The notes beneath the pieces are model-generated. The model did not search any database and was not told the origin of the DNA. It saw only the letters and a program-made list of their open reading frames with translations. Of a DNA stretch of 64,000 nt, positions 48,425-56,898 are shown piece after piece. Position 1 is the first letter of the stretch. Every line of letters begins with the position of its first letter. A program made the translations under genes and the position numbers. Source of the stretch: Phaeacidiphilus oryzae TH49 (lineage in GTDB: Bacteria; Actinomycetota; Actinomycetes; Streptomycetales; Streptomycetaceae); NCBI RefSeq assembly GCF_000744815.1, contig NZ_JQMQ01000005.1, positions 4,286,055-4,350,054 on the forward strand. The letters are read 5' to 3'.

Positions 48425-50032
48425 ATGACTGACACCGTCGACACCGTCCGCAATCCGATCGCCGCTCCCGGCCCGCGCACGGCGGATGACGCCGTGACGG
48501 CGGAGGTGGTGGCCCGGCTGATCGGCGGGATCACCGCGGGTCCTGAGGCGGAGACGACGGCGGTCCGCTCGCCGCTCACCGGCGAGGTGCACGCCGAGCT
48601 GCCGTGCTCCACCCCGAAGGACGTGGCCGACGCCTTCGACCGGGCCAGGGCCGCCCAGCGGGCCTGGGCCGCCCGCCCGATCCGGGCCCGCGAGGCCGTG
48701 CTGCTGCGCTTCCACGACCTCCTCTTCCAGCACCGGGACGACCTCCTCGACCTGGTCCAGGCGGAGACCGGGAAGGCCCGCTCGCACGCCTTCGAGGAGC
48801 TGGGCGCGGTGGCGGTGGCCTCCCGCCACTACGGCCGGACGGCCGGGCGCTACCTGCGGACCCGGCGGCGCAACGGCGTCTTCCCGGTGCTGACCCATGT
48901 GCAGGAGATCCGGCACCCCAAGGGCGTGGTCGGGCAGATCTCGCCGTGGAACTACCCGCTGGAGCTCTCCATCGGCGATGTGCTGCCCGCCTTCGTGGCC
49001 GGCAACGGCGTCGTCACCAAGCCGGACACCCAGACCGCGCTGACCTGCCTGCGGGCGCGGGAGCTGCTGGTCGAGGCCGGGCTGCCGGCCGACCTGTGGC
49101 AGATCGTGATCGGCGAGGGCCCGGTGATCGGGCCCGAGGTGGTGGACCGCGGCGACTACGTCTCGTTCACCGGCTCGACCCGGACCGGCAAGGAGGTCGC
49201 GCAGCGGGCGGCCGGCCGGCTGGTCGGCGCCTCGCTGGAGCTGGGCGGCAAGAACGCGATGCTGGTGCTGCGCGACGCCGACCTGGACCGGGCGGCCGAG
49301 GGGGCGGTGCGGGCCTGCTTCTCCTCCGCCGGGCAGCTGTGCATCTCGATCGAGCGGCTCTTCGTGGCGCGCGAGATCGCCGACGCCTTCCTGGAGAGGT
49401 TCACCGCGCGGGTCCGCGCCATGAAGCTCGGCAACACCCTGGCGTACGGGGCGGACATGGGCTCGCTGGTCTCGGAGCGCCAACTCGCGACCGTGGTACG
49501 GCATGTGGACGAGGCGGTGAAGAACGGGGCGGTGGTGCTGGCCGGCGGCAAGCCGCGGCCGGACCTCGGGCCGTTCTTCTACGAGCCGACCGTGCTGGAC
49601 GGCGTGGACGAGCAGAGCGCCGTGTGCGGGGAGGAGACCTTCGGCCCGGTCGTCTCGGTCTACCGCTTCGACAGCGAGGACGAGGCGGTCGAGCGGGCCA
49701 ACGCGACCCGGTACGGCCTCAACTCGAGCGTCTGGACCAAGGACGGCGGCCGGGGCCGGGCCGTCGCCGCCCGGCTGCAGACCGGGACGGTCAACGTCAA
49801 CGAGGGGTACGCGCCCGCGTACGCCAGTGCCGCCGCGCCGATGGGCGGGATGAAGGAGTCCGGCGTCGGCCGCCGGCACGGCTCCGAGGGCATCCTCAAG
49901 TACACCGAGGTGCAGACGGTGGCCACCCAGCGGCTGGTCGGCTTCGGGCCGGCCTTCGGGATGACCGACGAGCAGTACGCGAAGTTCCTCGGCACCTCGC
50001 TCAAGGCGCTCAAGGCGCTCCGGCTGAAGTAG
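48425..50032 (+). CDS. gabD: Succinic semialdehyde dehydrogenase (NAD(P)+)
   Basis: Oxidises succinic semialdehyde to succinate, the end of the GABA shunt; assignment is by family resemblance. 535 residues, ATG 48425. Aldehyde dehydrogenase motifs: GVVGQISPWNYPLEL (cofactor), SFTGSTRTGKEVA, the general base glutamate in LELGGKNAM, the nucleophilic cysteine in SSAGQLCIS and the GEETFGPVVSVYRF segment. The following GMC oxidoreductase starts 74 bp on and may be cotranscribed. Confidence 0.9.
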   Translation: MTDTVDTVRNPIAAPGPRTADDAVTAEVVARLIGGITAGPEAETTAVRSPLTGEVHAELPCSTPKDVADAFDRARAAQRAWAARPIRAREAVLLRFHDLLFQHRDDLLDLVQAETGKARSHAFEELGAVAVASRHYGRTAGRYLRTRRRNGVFPVLTHVQEIRHPKGVVGQISPWNYPLELSIGDVLPAFVAGNGVVTKPDTQTALTCLRARELLVEAGLPADLWQIVIGEGPVIGPEVVDRGDYVSFTGSTRTGKEVAQRAAGRLVGASLELGGKNAMLVLRDADLDRAAEGAVRACFSSAGQLCISIERLFVAREIADAFLERFTARVRAMKLGNTLAYGADMGSLVSERQLATVVRHVDEAVKNGAVVLAGGKPRPDLGPFFYEPTVLDGVDEQSAVCGEETFGPVVSVYRFDSEDEAVERANATRYGLNSSVWTKDGGRGRAVAARLQTGTVNVNEGYAPAYASAAAPMGGMKESGVGRRHGSEGILKYTEVQTVATQRLVGFGPAFGMTDEQYAKFLGTSLKALKALRLK

Positions 50033-50105
50033 CCGTCCGTTTCGTACGTACCGTTCCGTACCACCGGCCGGCGGTCCGGGTACGGCTGGAGAGGGGTCTG
50101 TCTTG

Positions 50106-51959
50106 GTGGCGTCGGCGGAGTCGACTGGGTCGGCGGAGGAGCAGCGGGACGGGTTCGACTACGACGTGATCGTGGTCGGGTCCGGGTTCGGGGGCTCGGT
50201 GGCCGCGCTGCGGCTGACCGAGAAGGGCTACCGGGTGGCGGTGCTGGAGGCCGGGCGCCGCTTCACCCCGGAGACCCTGCCCAGGACCTCCTGGGACATG
50301 AGGAACTTCATCTGGGCGCCGGCCCTGGGGCTCTACGGGATCCAGCGGATCCATCTGCTGGACAACGTGATGATCCTGGCGGGGGCGGGCGTCGGCGGCG
50401 GCTCCCTCAACTACGCCAACACCCTCTACGTGCCGCCGAAGCCGTTCTTCGAGGACCCGCAGTGGGGCGGGATCACCGACTGGGAGAAGGAGTTGAAGCC
50501 GTTCTACGAGCAGGCCAAGCGGATGCTCGGGGTGCGGCTCAACCCGACGATGACGCCCTCGGACGTCCACCTCAAGGCGGCGGCCGAGCGGATGGGCGTC
50601 GGCGACACCTTCCATCTGGCGCCGGTCGGGGTCTTCTTCGGGGACGGCAGGGACACCGAGGGCGGGCCGGAGGTCGAGGCCGGCGCCCCGGTCCCCGATC
50701 CGTACTTCGGCGGGGCCGGGCCGGAGCGCCGGGCCTGCACCGAATGCGGCGAGTGCATGACCGGGTGCCGGCACGGCGCCAAGAACACCCTCACCGAGAA
50801 CTACCTGTACCTGGCGGAGCGGAACGGCGCGGAGATCCATCCGCTGACGACCGTGGCGCGACTGCGGGAGATCGACGGAGGCCTCGAGGGCGGCGGCGGG
50901 TACGCCGTGGACACCCTGCCCACGGACGCCCGGAGCCGGGGCGCGAAGCGGGCCGGGGCACGGACGCTGACGTCCCGTCAGGTCGTGGTCGCGGCGGGCA
51001 CCTGGGGCACCCAGCAGCTGCTCCACGCGATGAAGGACGAGGGGCTGCTGCCGCGGATCTCGGGGCGGCTCGGCGCGATGACCCGGACCAACTCCGAGGC
51101 GCTGGTGGGCGCGCAGACCACGGACCGCAGGTACGGGCGGAAGGCCGACTTCACCAAGGGCGTCGCCATCACCTCCTCGATCCACCCGGACGCCAACACC
51201 CATATCGAGCCGGTGCGGTACGGCAAGGGGTCCAACTCGATGGGCTTCCTGGCCGTGCAGCAGGTGCCGGGCGGCGGGCGGGCGCCGCGGTGGCTGCAGT
51301 ACCTCGCCACCACGGTGCGGCGGCCGGACCTCTTCCTGCGGGCGATGAACAAGCGGCGGTGGTCGGAGCGGACCATCATCGGGCTGGTCATGCAGTCGCT
51401 GGACAACTCGCTGGTGGTGGAGCGGACCAAGGGCCTCTTCGGAAAGCGGAAGCTGACCTCCCGGCAGGGGCACGGGGAGCCCAACCCGGGGTTCATCCCG
51501 GCCGCCGCGGAGGGCGCGTCCGCGCTCGCCGCGGAGATCAACGGGTTCCCCGGGAGCACGGTGGGGGAGATCTTCGACATCCCGCTGACCGCGCACTTCA
51601 TCGGCGGATGCGCGATCTCCGAGACGGCGGAGGGGGGCGTCGTCGATCCGTACCACCGGATGCACGGGCACGCGGGGATCAGTGTCGTCGACGGCTCCAC
51701 GGTCTCCGCGAACCTCGGGGTGAACCCGTCGCTGACGATCACGGCCCAGGCGGAGCGGGCGATGGCGTTCTGGCCGAACCGGGGGGACGCGGACCCCCGC
51801 CCCGCGGCCGGGGCCGGGTACCGGCGGGTCGAGGCGGTGGCGCCGAAGTCGCCGGCCGTGCCGGCGGGGGCGTTCGGCGAATACCGGGTGCTGCTGCCGG
51901 TGCCGGAGGTGCCGGAGGTGCCGGTCAAGGCGGGGGCCGAGGCGGGGGCCGAGGACTAG
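50106..51959 (+). CDS. GMC-family FAD oxidoreductase with a four-cysteine cluster
   Basis: 617 residues from GTG 50106 (a TTG at 50103 is also possible). The FAD dinucleotide site is YDVIVVGSGFGGSVAALRL; GAGVGGGSLNYANT and the C-terminal FIGGCAISETAEGGVVDP with NLGVNPSLTITAQAERA match the cholesterol-oxidase-like branch. CTECGECMTGC (C-x2-C-x2-C-x3-C) has ferredoxin spacing and could bind a [4Fe-4S] cluster. There is no signal peptide or membrane segment. The substrate is unknown; sterol or alcohol oxidation is likely by family. Confidence 0.88.
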   Translation: MASAESTGSAEEQRDGFDYDVIVVGSGFGGSVAALRLTEKGYRVAVLEAGRRFTPETLPRTSWDMRNFIWAPALGLYGIQRIHLLDNVMILAGAGVGGGSLNYANTLYVPPKPFFEDPQWGGITDWEKELKPFYEQAKRMLGVRLNPTMTPSDVHLKAAAERMGVGDTFHLAPVGVFFGDGRDTEGGPEVEAGAPVPDPYFGGAGPERRACTECGECMTGCRHGAKNTLTENYLYLAERNGAEIHPLTTVARLREIDGGLEGGGGYAVDTLPTDARSRGAKRAGARTLTSRQVVVAAGTWGTQQLLHAMKDEGLLPRISGRLGAMTRTNSEALVGAQTTDRRYGRKADFTKGVAITSSIHPDANTHIEPVRYGKGSNSMGFLAVQQVPGGGRAPRWLQYLATTVRRPDLFLRAMNKRRWSERTIIGLVMQSLDNSLVVERTKGLFGKRKLTSRQGHGEPNPGFIPAAAEGASALAAEINGFPGSTVGEIFDIPLTAHFIGGCAISETAEGGVVDPYHRMHGHAGISVVDGSTVSANLGVNPSLTITAQAERAMAFWPNRGDADPRPAAGAGYRRVEAVAPKSPAVPAGAFGEYRVLLPVPEVPEVPVKAGAEAGAED

Positions 51960-52056
51960 GGCTCTCCATCCGGGACCCGACCACTGCCGAAACCGCGCAC
52001 CGCGCCCCTGATGTCCGTCCTTCGGGCTTCGCGTCGGGGGCGCTACGCTCGCGCGG

Positions 52057-52707
52057 GTGAATGAGACGGGGCGGGTCGAGGCGTTCTCGGACGGGGTGTT
52101 CGCGGTGGCGATCACCCTCCTGGCACTGGAGTTGAAGGTTCCGCAGCTGGTCGGCCAGGTGCAGGGCCGGCTGTGGGGGGAGCTGGCCCGGCAGTGGCCG
52201 GGTTTCGTGGCCTACGTGGTCAGCTTCCTGGTGATCGGGATCATGTGGGCCACCCACCACCAGGCGTTCGGCTGCATCGTGCGGGTGGACCGGGTGCTGG
52301 TCTTCCTGAACCTGCTGCTGCTCCTCGGGGTCGTGCTGCTGCCCTGGGCGGCCCAGCTGGTCGCCGAGTACCTGGACACCCCCCGCGGCGGGACCGTCGC
52401 CGCCGTCGTCTACAGCGGGGTGATGACCTATCACGCCTTCAGCTTCGGGCTGCTGTGGTGGTGGGTCGTCCGGCAGGGGAGCGGGCTGCTCGACCCCGCC
52501 CTGGACGACGACGCGGCACGGGCGATGCTGCCCCGGTTCCTGGTCGGTTCCCTGGTGTACCCGGCGCTGGTCGGGGTCTCGTTCCTCAGCGCGCTGGCCG
52601 CCGTCGTGCTGCACGGGGTGATGGCGGTCTACTACGCCTTCAACCAGCTGGCGGTACCGCGGCGGGAGGCGGAGGCGGAGGCGGGGGTTGGGCGGGGGGC
52701 CGGCTGA
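52057..52707 (+). CDS. TMEM175-family potassium channel-like membrane protein
   Basis: 216 residues from GTG 52057. The TMEM175 signature RVEAFSDGVFAVAITLLALEL forms the first membrane helix; its FSD residues mark bacterial TMEM175 (DUF1211) K+ channels. Five further hydrophobic segments follow (about 48-68, 80-105, 115-135, 160-180, 185-205), giving the six-helix layout of the bacterial family. It ends in a short charged tail and is followed at once by a perfect terminator. Channel activity is inferred from the family. Confidence 0.9.
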   Translation: MNETGRVEAFSDGVFAVAITLLALELKVPQLVGQVQGRLWGELARQWPGFVAYVVSFLVIGIMWATHHQAFGCIVRVDRVLVFLNLLLLLGVVLLPWAAQLVAEYLDTPRGGTVAAVVYSGVMTYHAFSFGLLWWWVVRQGSGLLDPALDDDAARAMLPRFLVGSLVYPALVGVSFLSALAAVVLHGVMAVYYAFNQLAVPRREAEAEAGVGRGAG

Positions 52708-52718
52708 AGACGCAAAGG

Positions 52719-52754
52719 GCAAAGGGCCCCGCGGGGGAGGGCGGGGCCCTTTGC
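52719..52754 (+). terminator. Intrinsic terminator after the TMEM175 gene
   Basis: A perfect 14-bp stem (52719-52732 with 52741-52754) encloses an 8-nt G-rich loop. The right arm ends CCCTTTGC. Confidence 0.85.
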
Positions 52755-53566
52755 TCAGCAGCCGGCGTCAGGGCCGCGCCGGCGCTGCGGAAACGGCGTC
52801 GGGGGAGGAACGCCGTTGATGTGGCCTGCGGTCGGGCGTCGAGCTGTGGTGGTGCCGTACAGCGGTTGTCGTCCTGCAGGGGGCGTGCGCGGGGCGCTAC
52901 GCGCCGCTGAGCGGAGATGCGACGGACCGTTCGGTTACTGAGTGTGCGTAACGCCTACCGCGGAACCCGTCGATCGTCTTCTCTGAACCCCCGGTTCGGG
53001 ACACCCTCCCCGTGCCCGCAGTCCGCCCCTGTAACCAGCATCGTGCTCGCCCGAGGGCCCTCTGTGCAACCCATTCGACGCATACCGGCATAGTCGTTTT
53101 TCCCTCCGCGGATCGGAGGGGGCGGTCAACGACCTTGGTGGAAAGTAAAGTTAAGGTGACGCTCCGCATTCGGCGGGCGGCGGGTAGTGAAAGCCGCGGC
53201 GTGCGCCGGGGCCGGTCCAGGAGAAACGTCCCGGCTGGTGAGAGGGGGCGGACCGCCCCGGGATCCGGGGTGTCGGGGGCAGCCGGCCCGAGGCGTCCCT
53301 CGGGACGGCCACCCCGTCCACCCAGTCGTGACCGGGCCGCTGTCCCCTGCCGTCCGGACACTGCGCCGTTGCGAGGTCCCACGGCACGCGCCAACGTGCC
53401 TCATCGCTTCGGCGGACTGTGTTGTGCTCCACGCGTGGTTGGTGCGCCGCGGTCCCCGTGTCTGGCCGACACGGCTCTCGGTGCGGTCATGTGAACCAAC
53501 GATCCGCCGGGGAGCTGGTCACGCGGAAGCCGTGCTGCCGTACGGGTGAAACCTTTCGCCGGACGG
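52755..53566. other. Long region without a supportable gene
   Basis: About 810 nt. Several open frames exist on both strands, but none has a plausible start with a ribosome-binding site, a recognisable product or normal codon bias. An AT-richer patch (about 53138-53158, GGAAAGTAAAGTTAAGGTGA) stands out. CGGATCGG-type inverted repeats lie near 53105. It may hold a promoter for upstream initiation of the aroQ transcript or a non-coding RNA. Confidence 0.5.
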
Positions 53567-53635
53567 CTCGGGGCCGGTCTCGGGGCCGGTCTCGGGCCCG
53601 GCTCGGAGCAGGTCTCGGGCCCGCCTCGGGGAGGT
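53567..53635 (+). repeat. Six direct repeats of 11-12 bp upstream of the aroQ leader
   Basis: Units of the form CTCGGGGCCGGT start at 53567, 53579, 53591, 53602, 53614 and 53625. Lengths run 12, 12, 11, 12, 11, 11, i.e. about one DNA turn each. They occupy the -35 region and upstream of the TATACT box. Probably a multi-site operator. Confidence 0.75.
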
Positions 53636-53640
53636 GCGGC

Positions 53641-53646
53641 TATACT
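53641..53646 (+). promoter_or_regulatory. -10 box of the aroQ leader transcript
   Basis: TATACT is a near-perfect -10 hexamer, 7 nt upstream of the leader-peptide ATG, so transcription should begin at or within a base or so of that codon. There is no recognisable -35; the direct repeats occupy its place, which suggests dependence on an activator. Confidence 0.65.
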
Positions 53647-53653
53647 CGGGCGC

Positions 53654-53722
53654 ATGTTCAGCACGGCTTACTTCTTTAGCTATGGCGCCGGAGGCTCCGG
53701 TCGCCATGGTGATGCCGCCTGA
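53654..53722 (+). CDS. Putative leader peptide of chorismate mutase (aromatic-rich, 22 residues)
   Basis: ATG 53654 to TGA 53722 encodes MFSTAYFFSYGAGGSGRHGD followed by two alanines. Five of the first ten residues are Phe or Tyr, the end products of the pathway that chorismate mutase opens. The mRNA appears leaderless. A hairpin (53682-53707) lies inside the second half of the ORF, starting at Tyr10, and a terminator-like hairpin (53746-53775) follows 23 nt after the stop. This layout matches ribosome-mediated attenuation, as in E. coli pheL and Streptomyces trp leaders. Not experimentally known to me; the assignment is inference. Confidence 0.65.
   Translation: MFSTAYFFSYGAGGSGRHGDAA
53682..53707 (+). 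other. Leader hairpin within the aromatic-rich ORF
   Basis: ATGGCG-CCGGA (53682-53692) pairs with TCCGG-T-CGCCAT (53696-53707): 11 bp, one bulged T, 3-nt loop. A ribosome stalled on codons 6-10 would cover its 5' arm, as expected of a 1:2 pause hairpin. Confidence 0.55.
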
Positions 53723-53745
53723 ACAGATCCACACAGGCTTCACTC

Positions 53746-53775
53746 AGCGCCCTGGGCCCACCGGCCCGGGGCGCT
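53746..53775 (+). terminator. Attenuator hairpin upstream of aroQ
   Basis: A 13-bp stem with one T-G wobble (53746-53758 with 53763-53775) and a 4-nt loop is followed by GTCCGTTTC. It lies between the leader peptide and aroQ (ATG 53839). Confidence 0.6.
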
Positions 53776-53838
53776 GTCCGTTTCACGGCGCCGGCGGCCG
53801 GTGCGATCCGGGGCTCCCCGACAAGGAGACCGACTGCC

Positions 53839-54162
53839 ATGAGTACCGAACTGGTCCCGACCCAGCCGAACGCCCGCCCGGAGACCGGGGTGCGCGCCGA
53901 GGCGCCGGACGCGGCCGCCGCGGAGGCGCTGATCGCCCAGGCGCGCGAGCGGATCGACGCGCTCGACGGCGAACTGCTCCGGATCGTGAAGGAGCGGATG
54001 GCGGTCTCGGCGCGGGTTCAGCGGGCCCGGATCGCCACCGGCGGGCCGCGCCTCTCGCTGGCCCGCGAGCAGCAGATCCTGGCCCGCTTCCACGCCGAAC
54101 TCGGCCGGGCCGGTACGGAGCTGGGGATGCTGCTGCTGGAGCTGTCCCGCGGGCGGGCGTGA
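53839..54162 (+). CDS. aroQ: Chorismate mutase (AroQ type)
   Basis: Rearranges chorismate to prephenate, committing it to Phe and Tyr. The 107 residues have a disordered N-terminus (1-25) and an all-helical AroQ domain. IDALDGELLRIVKERMAVSARVQRAR corresponds to helix 1 with the substrate-binding Arg and Lys, and LAREQQILARFHAEL to helix 2. ATG 53839 follows AAGGAG. It has no prephenate dehydratase or dehydrogenase domain fused. The upstream leader region suggests control by aromatic amino acid supply; guaA follows 143 bp downstream. Confidence 0.94.
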   Translation: MSTELVPTQPNARPETGVRAEAPDAAAAEALIAQARERIDALDGELLRIVKERMAVSARVQRARIATGGPRLSLAREQQILARFHAELGRAGTELGMLLLELSRGRA

Positions 54163-54305
54163 GCGCGCGGGCGCGTGGCGGAGCGGGCGAGCCCGGCGGG
54201 GCGCGCGGGCGCCGGGCCGCCCGGGTGGTGCGGAAACCGGGTTTCACGGGGCGGCGGTTAGGATGAGGGGGCTCCCATTGTTTTCGCCGGAAGGCCGCCC
54301 CGCCA

Positions 54306-55928
54306 GTGTCATCAGCATCAGCGACCGCCGACTCCGTGGACCGCCCGGACGCGCCGGGATCCCCCGCCACCGTGCTCGTGGTGGACTTCGGCGCCCAGTA
54401 CGCCCAGCTCATCGCGCGCCGGGTGCGTGAGGCGCGGATCTACAGCGAGATCGTCCCGCACGACATGCCCGCTGCCGAGATGCTGGCCAAGCGTCCCGCC
54501 GCGATCATCCTCTCCGGCGGCCCGTCGTCGGTCAACGACCCGGGCACCCCGGCCGTCGAGCGCGAGCTGCTGGAGGCCGGAGTGCCGGTCCTCGGCATCT
54601 GCTACGGCTTCCAGGCCATGGCGGTCGCGCTCGGCGGCACCGTTCCGGCGACCGGGAAGCGCGAGTACGGGCGGACCGGGCTGACCGTGTCCCGCCCCGG
54701 CTCCACCCTCTTCGAGGGCACCCCGGACGACCAGGCGGTGTGGATGTCGCACGGCGACTCGGTCGGCGAGGCGCCGGCCGGGTTCACCGTCACCGGCTCC
54801 ACCCCGGGCGCCCCGATCGCCGCCTTCGAGTGCGACGAGAAGCGGCTGTACGGCGTGCAGTACCACCCCGAGGTGCTCCACTCCACCCACGGCCAGCAGG
54901 TGCTGGAGCACTTCCTCTACCGGGGCGCCGGGCTCGCCCCCGACTGGACCACGGAGAACGTGGTCGAGGAGTCGATCGAGGCGGTGCGCGCCCAGGTCGG
55001 CGGCAAGAAGGCGATCTGCGGGCTCTCCGGCGGGGTCGACTCGGCGGTCGCCGCCGCGCTCGTCCAGCGGGCCATCGGCGACCAGCTGACCTGCGTCTTC
55101 GTCGACCACGGGCTGCTCCGCAAGGGCGAGGCCGAGCAGGTCGAGAAGGACTTCGTGGCCGCCACCGGCGTCAAGCTCAAGGTGGTGGACGCGCAGCAGC
55201 GCTTCCTGGACGCGCTGGCCGGGGTCAGCGACCCGGAGCAGAAGCGCAAGATCATCGGCCGTGAGTTCATCCGGGTCTTCGAGCAGGCCGCGGCCGAGGT
55301 CGTGGCCGAGGAGGGCGGCGTCGGCGGCGAGGGCGCGGTGGAGTTCCTGGTGCAGGGCACCCTCTACCCGGACGTCGTCGAGTCCGGCGGCGGCACCGGC
55401 ACCGCGAACATCAAGTCCCACCACAACGTCGGCGGGCTGCCCGAGGACCTGCAGTTCCAGCTGGTCGAGCCGCTGCGCCGGCTCTTCAAGGACGAGGTGC
55501 GGAAGGTCGGCGAGGAGCTCGGCCTGCCGGCCGAGATCGTCTGGCGGCAGCCGTTCCCCGGCCCGGGGCTGGGCATCCGGATCGTCGGCGAGGTCACCAG
55601 GGACCGCCTGGACCTGCTGCGCGAGGCCGACGCGATCGCCCGCGAGGAGCTGACCGCGGCCGGTCTGGACCGGGAGATCTGGCAGTGCCCGGTGGTGCTG
55701 CTGGCCGACGTCCGCTCGGTGGGCGTGCAGGGCGACGGCCGGACCTACGGGCACCCGATCGTGCTGCGCCCGGTCTCCTCCGAGGACGCGATGACCGCGG
55801 ACTGGACCCGGCTGCCGTACGAGGTGCTGAGCAAGATCTCGACCCGGATCACCAACGAGGTGGCCGACGTCAACCGCGTGGTGCTGGACGTGACCAGCAA
55901 GCCGCCGGGGACCATCGAGTGGGAGTAG
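54306..55928 (+). CDS. guaA: GMP synthase (glutamine-hydrolysing)
   Basis: Aminates XMP to GMP. 540 residues from GTG 54306; no strong ribosome-binding site. The glutaminase domain (about 20-215) has ILSGGPSSV, the nucleophile Cys99 in [10 protein letters not shown], and YHPEV with the catalytic His/Glu. The ATP pyrophosphatase loop is [14 protein letters not shown], and the C-terminal dimerisation domain ends [15 protein letters not shown]. It completes the guanine branch with guaB at 35.2 kb. Confidence 0.97.
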   Translation: MSSASATADSVDRPDAPGSPATVLVVDFGAQYAQLIARRVREARIYSEIVPHDMPAAEMLAKRPAAIILSGGPSSVNDPGTPAVERELLEAGVPVLGICYGFQAMAVALGGTVPATGKREYGRTGLTVSRPGSTLFEGTPDDQAVWMSHGDSVGEAPAGFTVTGSTPGAPIAAFECDEKRLYGVQYHPEVLHSTHGQQVLEHFLYRGAGLAPDWTTENVVEESIEAVRAQVGGKKAICGLSGGVDSAVAAALVQRAIGDQLTCVFVDHGLLRKGEAEQVEKDFVAATGVKLKVVDAQQRFLDALAGVSDPEQKRKIIGREFIRVFEQAAAEVVAEEGGVGGEGAVEFLVQGTLYPDVVESGGGTGTANIKSHHNVGGLPEDLQFQLVEPLRRLFKDEVRKVGEELGLPAEIVWRQPFPGPGLGIRIVGEVTRDRLDLLREADAIAREELTAAGLDREIWQCPVVLLADVRSVGVQGDGRTYGHPIVLRPVSSEDAMTADWTRLPYEVLSKISTRITNEVADVNRVVLDVTSKPPGTIEWE

Positions 55929-56038
55929 CAGCGGCGTAGCGGCGGCCTTCGAGGCCGGCCGTGGGCGGGCGGCGCCGTCGGACCTGGACCGGTCCGGCGG
56001 CGCCGCCGTTGTCGTAGAGGGGTTCTACGCTGTGCCGC

Positions 56039-56692
56039 GTGAGCGAATCTGTGCGCGAGAACACCGCGACCTACGACCGGATCGCCGGTGCGTACGCCGA
56101 ACGCTGGTCGTCGAGCGAGGACTGGTGGACGTCCGAACTCGACTGGCTGGCGGACCGGTTGGGGGAGGGCGCGACGGTCGGCGACCTCGGCTGCGGCCCG
56201 GGGCTGCATGCGGCGGCGATGCGCCGGCGCGGGCTGCGCGCGGTCGGCCTCGACCTGTCCGCGGGGATGCTGCGGTCGGCGGGGGTGCCGGGCCTCGCGC
56301 AGGCCGACATGCGGGCGCTGCCGCTGCGGGACGGGGCGCTGGACGCGGTGTGGTGCGCTGCGGCGCTGCTGCACATACCCCGGGAGGGGGCCGCGGGGGT
56401 GCTGCGGGAGTTCGCGCGGGTGCTGCGGCCGGACGGCGGGCTCGCGATGCTCTCGGTGGCCGAGGGCGAGGGCGAGTACGTCGAGGCCGTCTCCTACCGG
56501 CCCGAGCTGCGGCGGAACTTCGTGCTGTACGGCGAGGAGGAGCTGACGGGGCTGCTGGACGGGGTCGGGCTGCGGGTGGAGGCGGTGCGGCGGCGGACGA
56601 CGCATCGCAGCTGGCTGCATGTGCGGGCGCGGTCCTGGGGCCCGGTCGCGACGGCGCCCGGGGCCGGGGCCGGGCCCGGGGCCGGGGTCTAG
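56039..56692 (+). CDS. Class I SAM-dependent methyltransferase
   Basis: 217 residues from GTG 56039. SAM-binding motif I is VGDLGCGPGLHAAAMRRRG, followed by AVGLDLSAGML, LAQADMRALPLRDGALD and the post-motif FARVLRPDGGLAMLSV of the UbiE/COQ5-like group. A Gly/Ala/Pro tail ends the protein. The substrate is unknown. Its TAG stop overlaps the stop of the convergent small membrane gene. Confidence 0.88.
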   Translation: MSESVRENTATYDRIAGAYAERWSSSEDWWTSELDWLADRLGEGATVGDLGCGPGLHAAAMRRRGLRAVGLDLSAGMLRSAGVPGLAQADMRALPLRDGALDAVWCAAALLHIPREGAAGVLREFARVLRPDGGLAMLSVAEGEGEYVEAVSYRPELRRNFVLYGEEELTGLLDGVGLRVEAVRRRTTHRSWLHVRARSWGPVATAPGAGAGPGAGV

Positions 56693-56898
56693 GGGACCCG
56701 GCGGTCCTTGCGTCGGGTGCGCTGGTGGATCGCGGAGATCAGGCCGGCCGCGCCGAGGGTGATCAGGATCAGCGGGATGACCAGGCGGCCGGGGACGTGC
56801 AGCACCCCGGCCGAGCCCAGCAGATAGAGGATCGCGACCGCGGCGAAGGCCAGGCCGGAGATCAGCGAGAAGAGGTCGATCCCGGGGCGTCGTCTCAA
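56689..56898 (-). CDS. Small two-helix membrane protein, coupled to the PspC gene
   Basis: 69 residues from TTG 56898, which overlaps the TGA of the upstream PspC gene (TTGA), a sign of translational coupling. Two hydrophobic segments (about 7-27 and 34-54) are followed by a basic tail HQRTRRKDRRVP. Not a named family to me. By context it is a component of the PspC envelope-stress module. Confidence 0.75.
   Translation of the reverse strand: MRRRPGIDLFSLISGLAFAAVAILYLLGSAGVLHVPGRLVIPLILITLGAAGLISAIHQRTRRKDRRVP

Noticed and set aside
53012-53549. Plus-strand ORFs in the region before aroQ
   Set aside because: Arg/Pro-rich with no ribosome-binding site or family resemblance and overlapping open frames in other phases; treated as non-coding.
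56896-56898. Idea that the 69-codon gene is a frameshifted tail of the PspC protein
   Set aside because: The upstream gene ends normally after its beta domain, and the TTGA overlap is a standard coupled start; the small product has its own two-helix topology.
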